DNA from: Kiritimatiellia bacterium
GTDB lineage: Bacteria > Verrucomicrobiota > Kiritimatiellia > JAAZAB01
Reading direction: 5' to 3'
Assembly: GCA_028718125.1 (NCBI GenBank)
Contig: JAQUMN010000040.1
Location: forward strand, 1-34,362
Length of the DNA: 34,362 nt
In this document: one piece after another, positions 32,244 to 34,362 of the stretch
Numbering within the stretch: position 1 is the stretch's first letter
Layout: each line of letters begins with the position of its first letter
Program-made: the position numbers and the translations under genes
The notes under the pieces: generated by a model
Database searches by the model: none
What the model was told of the DNA's origin: nothing
Seen by the model: only the letters and a program-made list of their open reading frames with translations

Positions 32244-33092
32244 ATGAAAAGCAACGTCAATTCCAATCTCAGCGCCTTGTTTTCCCTGGAAGGCAAAACT
32301 GCGGTCATTACCGGCGCAGGCGGCATACTGTTCGGCGCCGTCGCGCGGGGCTTGGGACAGCTGGGCGTAAAGGTGGCCTCGCTCGACCTGCGCCTGAATG
32401 AAGCCCAGAAGACCGCCGACGAAATCAATGCGGCGGGCGGCAATGCCATGGCGGCCGAAATTGACGTGCTCAAGTCGGAAAGCGTTACCAAGGCCAAGGA
32501 CGCCGTACTCGCCAAATTCAACCGGGTGGACATTCTGATCAACGGCGCCGGCGGCAATCATCCCAAGGCTACCACCAAACCGGAGGAAAAGTTTTTCTTT
32601 TCCGATCTTTCGTTGGAAGGCATCCGTTTTACCTTCGACTTGAACATCATGGGCACGGTCATTCCTTCCATGATTTTCGGCCGGGTTATGATCCAGCAGG
32701 GCGAAGGTGTGATCATTAACACATCCTCCATGAATGCGGATATCCCCTTAAGCCGGATCGTGGCCTATTCAGCTGCCAAAGCGGGCATCAGCAACTTTAC
32801 CAAGTGGCTGGCCGCCGACATGGCACTCAACCATTCGCCGAAAATCCGGGTCAACGAAATCCGGCCGGGCTTCTTCCCCACCCTGCAAAACGCCGACCTG
32901 ATCAACAAGACTCCCGGCACATTAACCGCTTCGCGCGGCACCGATATTCTGGGCAAAACGCCCATGAAACGCTTCGGCAAGCCGGAGGAATTGGTCGGCG
33001 CCATCGTTTACCTGTGTTCGCCTGCTGCCTCATTTACCACCGGCAGCAGCATTGCAATTGACGGCGGATTCGGTTCCTTCTCCGGCGTGTAA
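32244..33092 (+). CDS. SDR-family oxidoreductase, D-mannonate/fructuronate-reductase-like
   Basis: A 282-residue classical short-chain dehydrogenase. NAD(P)-binding motif TGAGGILFG (23-31), the NGAGG segment, catalytic serines in INTSSMN (161-162) and the YSAAK motif (Tyr175, Lys179). The TGAGGILFG start, the GNHPKATT stretch after NGAGG, the DLNIMGTVIPSMIFG helix and the FGKPEELVGA C-terminus match the mannonate-reductase-like subgroup, which interconverts fructuronate and mannonate. AAAGGA lies 9 bases before the ATG. It is followed 86 bases later by a URO-D-like gene in the same direction; no other uronate gene is visible, so the substrate is inferred only. Confidence 0.85.
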   Translation: MKSNVNSNLSALFSLEGKTAVITGAGGILFGAVARGLGQLGVKVASLDLRLNEAQKTADEINAAGGNAMAAEIDVLKSESVTKAKDAVLAKFNRVDILINGAGGNHPKATTKPEEKFFFSDLSLEGIRFTFDLNIMGTVIPSMIFGRVMIQQGEGVIINTSSMNADIPLSRIVAYSAAKAGISNFTKWLAADMALNHSPKIRVNEIRPGFFPTLQNADLINKTPGTLTASRGTDILGKTPMKRFGKPEELVGAIVYLCSPAASFTTGSSIAIDGGFGSFSGV

Positions 33093-33178
33093 CCTCCACC
33101 AGATTGTAGAACCCATGAATAGAGCGGTCATCGGCGCGAAGGCTCCGGCCGCGTCCACCGCCGAGAAAGGTAATTTTC

Positions 33179-34246
33179 ATGACCACCCCGCGTGAAAATT
33201 TATTGCGCTGCCTGCGCCGCCAGGGTTACGAATGGCCCCCCCTGGATACCTGTAATTTCTGCCCCAGCCAGGTTGAAGCCTTTCAACGGCGCTTTGGACA
33301 CAAGGATTATCCGGCCTGGTTCAAGGTGCCGTATCGCGGCGTTGGCATCGGCATGGAAAAACGTTTCCAGGACGCCCGAAAATTATACCTGCGGGAAACA
33401 CCTCCGGCAGACACAATCTTTGATTCCTGGGGCCTGGGTCACTCCCACCAGAAAGACTGTTTGCATATGACCCGCATGCATCACCCCCTGGCCGGGGATG
33501 CAACCCTGGCCGAAGTGCGCGCTTATCCCCTGCCTGCAATCGCCCCGAATGCGTCCGCGCAGTTGGCCCAGGCAGTTGCCAACTTGCATGCCGCAGGACT
33601 GGCCGCACGGGGCGAAATGCCATGCACTCTCTGGGAAATCGCCTGGTATATCCGCTCCATGGAAGACCTGATGGCCGACATGATGACCGACGACGAACGC
33701 GCGACCGTGCATTTCGACAAACTCATGGAAAATGCCGTTGCTCGCATACGCGCCTATGCCCAGGCCGGCACCGACATTATCCAGTTGGGCGACGACATCG
33801 GCATGCAAAGCACAATCATGATGAGCACGGATCTCTGGCGAAAATGGCTCAAGCCGCGCCTGGCACACATCATCGCCGCGGCACGGGGAATCAAGCCTGA
33901 CATCCTGATCTTTTATCATTCCTGCGGCTATATCCTGCCATTCCTGGACGAATTAATTGAAGTCGGCGTTGACATTCTCAATCCCGTCCAACCGGAATGC
34001 ATGGAGTTCAGCGAAGTCCATCGTCGCACCGCCAACCGGTTGTCCTACTGGGGCACGATCGGCACGCAAACGACGCTTCCCTTCGGCACGCCCCGGGAAG
34101 TCAAGGAAACGGTCTGGTCGCGCCTGCGAACCTGCGGGAAGTCAGGCGGGATTATGATTGGTCCAACTCACATGGTAGAGCCGGAAGTGCCTTGGGAAAA
34201 CCTGGTGGCCATGGCAGAAGCCGTCGCAGAATTTCAATTAGGTTAA
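33179..34246 (+). CDS. Uroporphyrinogen-decarboxylase-like (URO-D superfamily) methyltransferase-type protein
   Basis: A 355-residue TIM-barrel protein of the URO-D/MtaA superfamily. Visible are the N-terminal MTTPRENLLRCLRRQGYEWP, the barrel strand DIIQLGDDIGMQS, and the C-terminal metal-site region IFYHSCGYI followed by VDILNPVQPECM and YWGTIGTQTTLPFGTP. The HxCG pattern favours a zinc-dependent corrinoid methyltransferase-like protein over true HemE. Such paralogues are abundant in Lentisphaerota and Kiritimatiellota, mostly uncharacterised and often near sugar-catabolism genes, as here beside the SDR. AAAGG lies 8 bases before the ATG. Function is not known. Confidence 0.85.
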   Translation: MTTPRENLLRCLRRQGYEWPPLDTCNFCPSQVEAFQRRFGHKDYPAWFKVPYRGVGIGMEKRFQDARKLYLRETPPADTIFDSWGLGHSHQKDCLHMTRMHHPLAGDATLAEVRAYPLPAIAPNASAQLAQAVANLHAAGLAARGEMPCTLWEIAWYIRSMEDLMADMMTDDERATVHFDKLMENAVARIRAYAQAGTDIIQLGDDIGMQSTIMMSTDLWRKWLKPRLAHIIAAARGIKPDILIFYHSCGYILPFLDELIEVGVDILNPVQPECMEFSEVHRRTANRLSYWGTIGTQTTLPFGTPREVKETVWSRLRTCGKSGGIMIGPTHMVEPEVPWENLVAMAEAVAEFQLG

Positions 34247-34281
34247 ATGAGAAGGCTGATCTCCCTAGCTGCGAGCTGTGA

Positions 34282-34287
34282 TATAAT
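34282..34287 (+). promoter_or_regulatory. Possible -10 element for the gene at the window edge
   Basis: TATAAT lies in the 94-bp gap after the URO-D-like gene, about 54 bases before the next start. No good -35 hexamer is found at 16-18 bases upstream. A small GGCC-TTGATG-GGCC hairpin (about 34306-34318) follows in the leader. Confidence 0.3.
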
Positions 34288-34340
34288 CACGCTCAAAGTA
34301 AAACGGCCTTGATGGGCCATAACGCATAAGGAGACCAGCC

Positions 34341-34362
34341 ATGAAAAAAGGTATCACGATCG
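34341..34362 (+). CDS. Start of a further gene, truncated by the window edge
   Basis: An ATG preceded by AAGGAG at good spacing opens a frame MKKGITI that runs off the end. A basic start followed by hydrophobic residues fits a signal peptide or prepilin leader, but seven codons are too few to say. Confidence 0.5.

Noticed and set aside
1..34362. CRISPR array, tRNA or rRNA genes, integrase or transposase
   Set aside because: No regularly spaced repeats, cloverleaf-like segments, rRNA stretches or DDE/tyrosine recombinase motifs were seen in any frame or gap.

Overview
The window (34,362 bp, moderately GC-rich) reads as chromosome of a Gram-negative bacterium: it encodes an LpxR-type lipid A deacylase, a secretin, lipoproteins and a NodT-type outer-membrane channel. 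The mix of GatCAB, neutral-ceramidase-like and URO-D-like enzymes, together with many degenerate palindromic intergenic repeats, resembles PVC-group genomes (Kiritimatiellota/Lentisphaerota-like). That placement is an inference from style, not from a phylogenetic marker.

Left third (1-14 kb), mostly housekeeping. On the minus strand: bioD-bioA (biotin), a three-gene type IV pilus motor operon (pilB paralogue, pilT, second pilB paralogue), and a ceramidase-like hydrolase followed by gatC-gatA-gatB. On the plus strand: an all-alpha dimeric dUTPase-type gene and panC.

Broken cluster (14.15-16.7 kb). Directly after panC lie two translationally overlapping genes, a PreA-like dihydropyrimidine dehydrogenase and a GNAT acetyltransferase with extra N- and C-terminal parts. 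Together they carry four single-base indels, all in short homopolymers, and one in-frame TGA where the family has Trp. They are pseudogenes or a local sequencing problem. The last 220 bp of this cluster recurs at 29.8 kb with one mismatch, so the two copies bracket about 13 kb as direct repeats.

Bracketed accessory block (16.7-29.8 kb). It holds a protease remnant, an OmpR/CusS-type two-component system, a small-ORF plus GspD-like secretin operon, three small exported proteins, and a TetR-controlled tripartite exporter (NodT channel, MacA-like adaptor, separate MacB-like ATPase and permease). A diverged 150-bp repeat with an ATTAC-N6-GTAAT palindrome lies both upstream of the response regulator and upstream of the first small exported protein, suggesting one regulon. 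A perfect 16-bp palindrome precedes tetR.

Right end (30-34.4 kb). A nested palindromic repeat precedes the lpxR-like gene. Then come dtd (minus strand), a mannonate/fructuronate-type SDR, a URO-D-like methyltransferase and the first seven codons of a further gene. No rRNA, tRNA, CRISPR array, transposase or integrase was seen.
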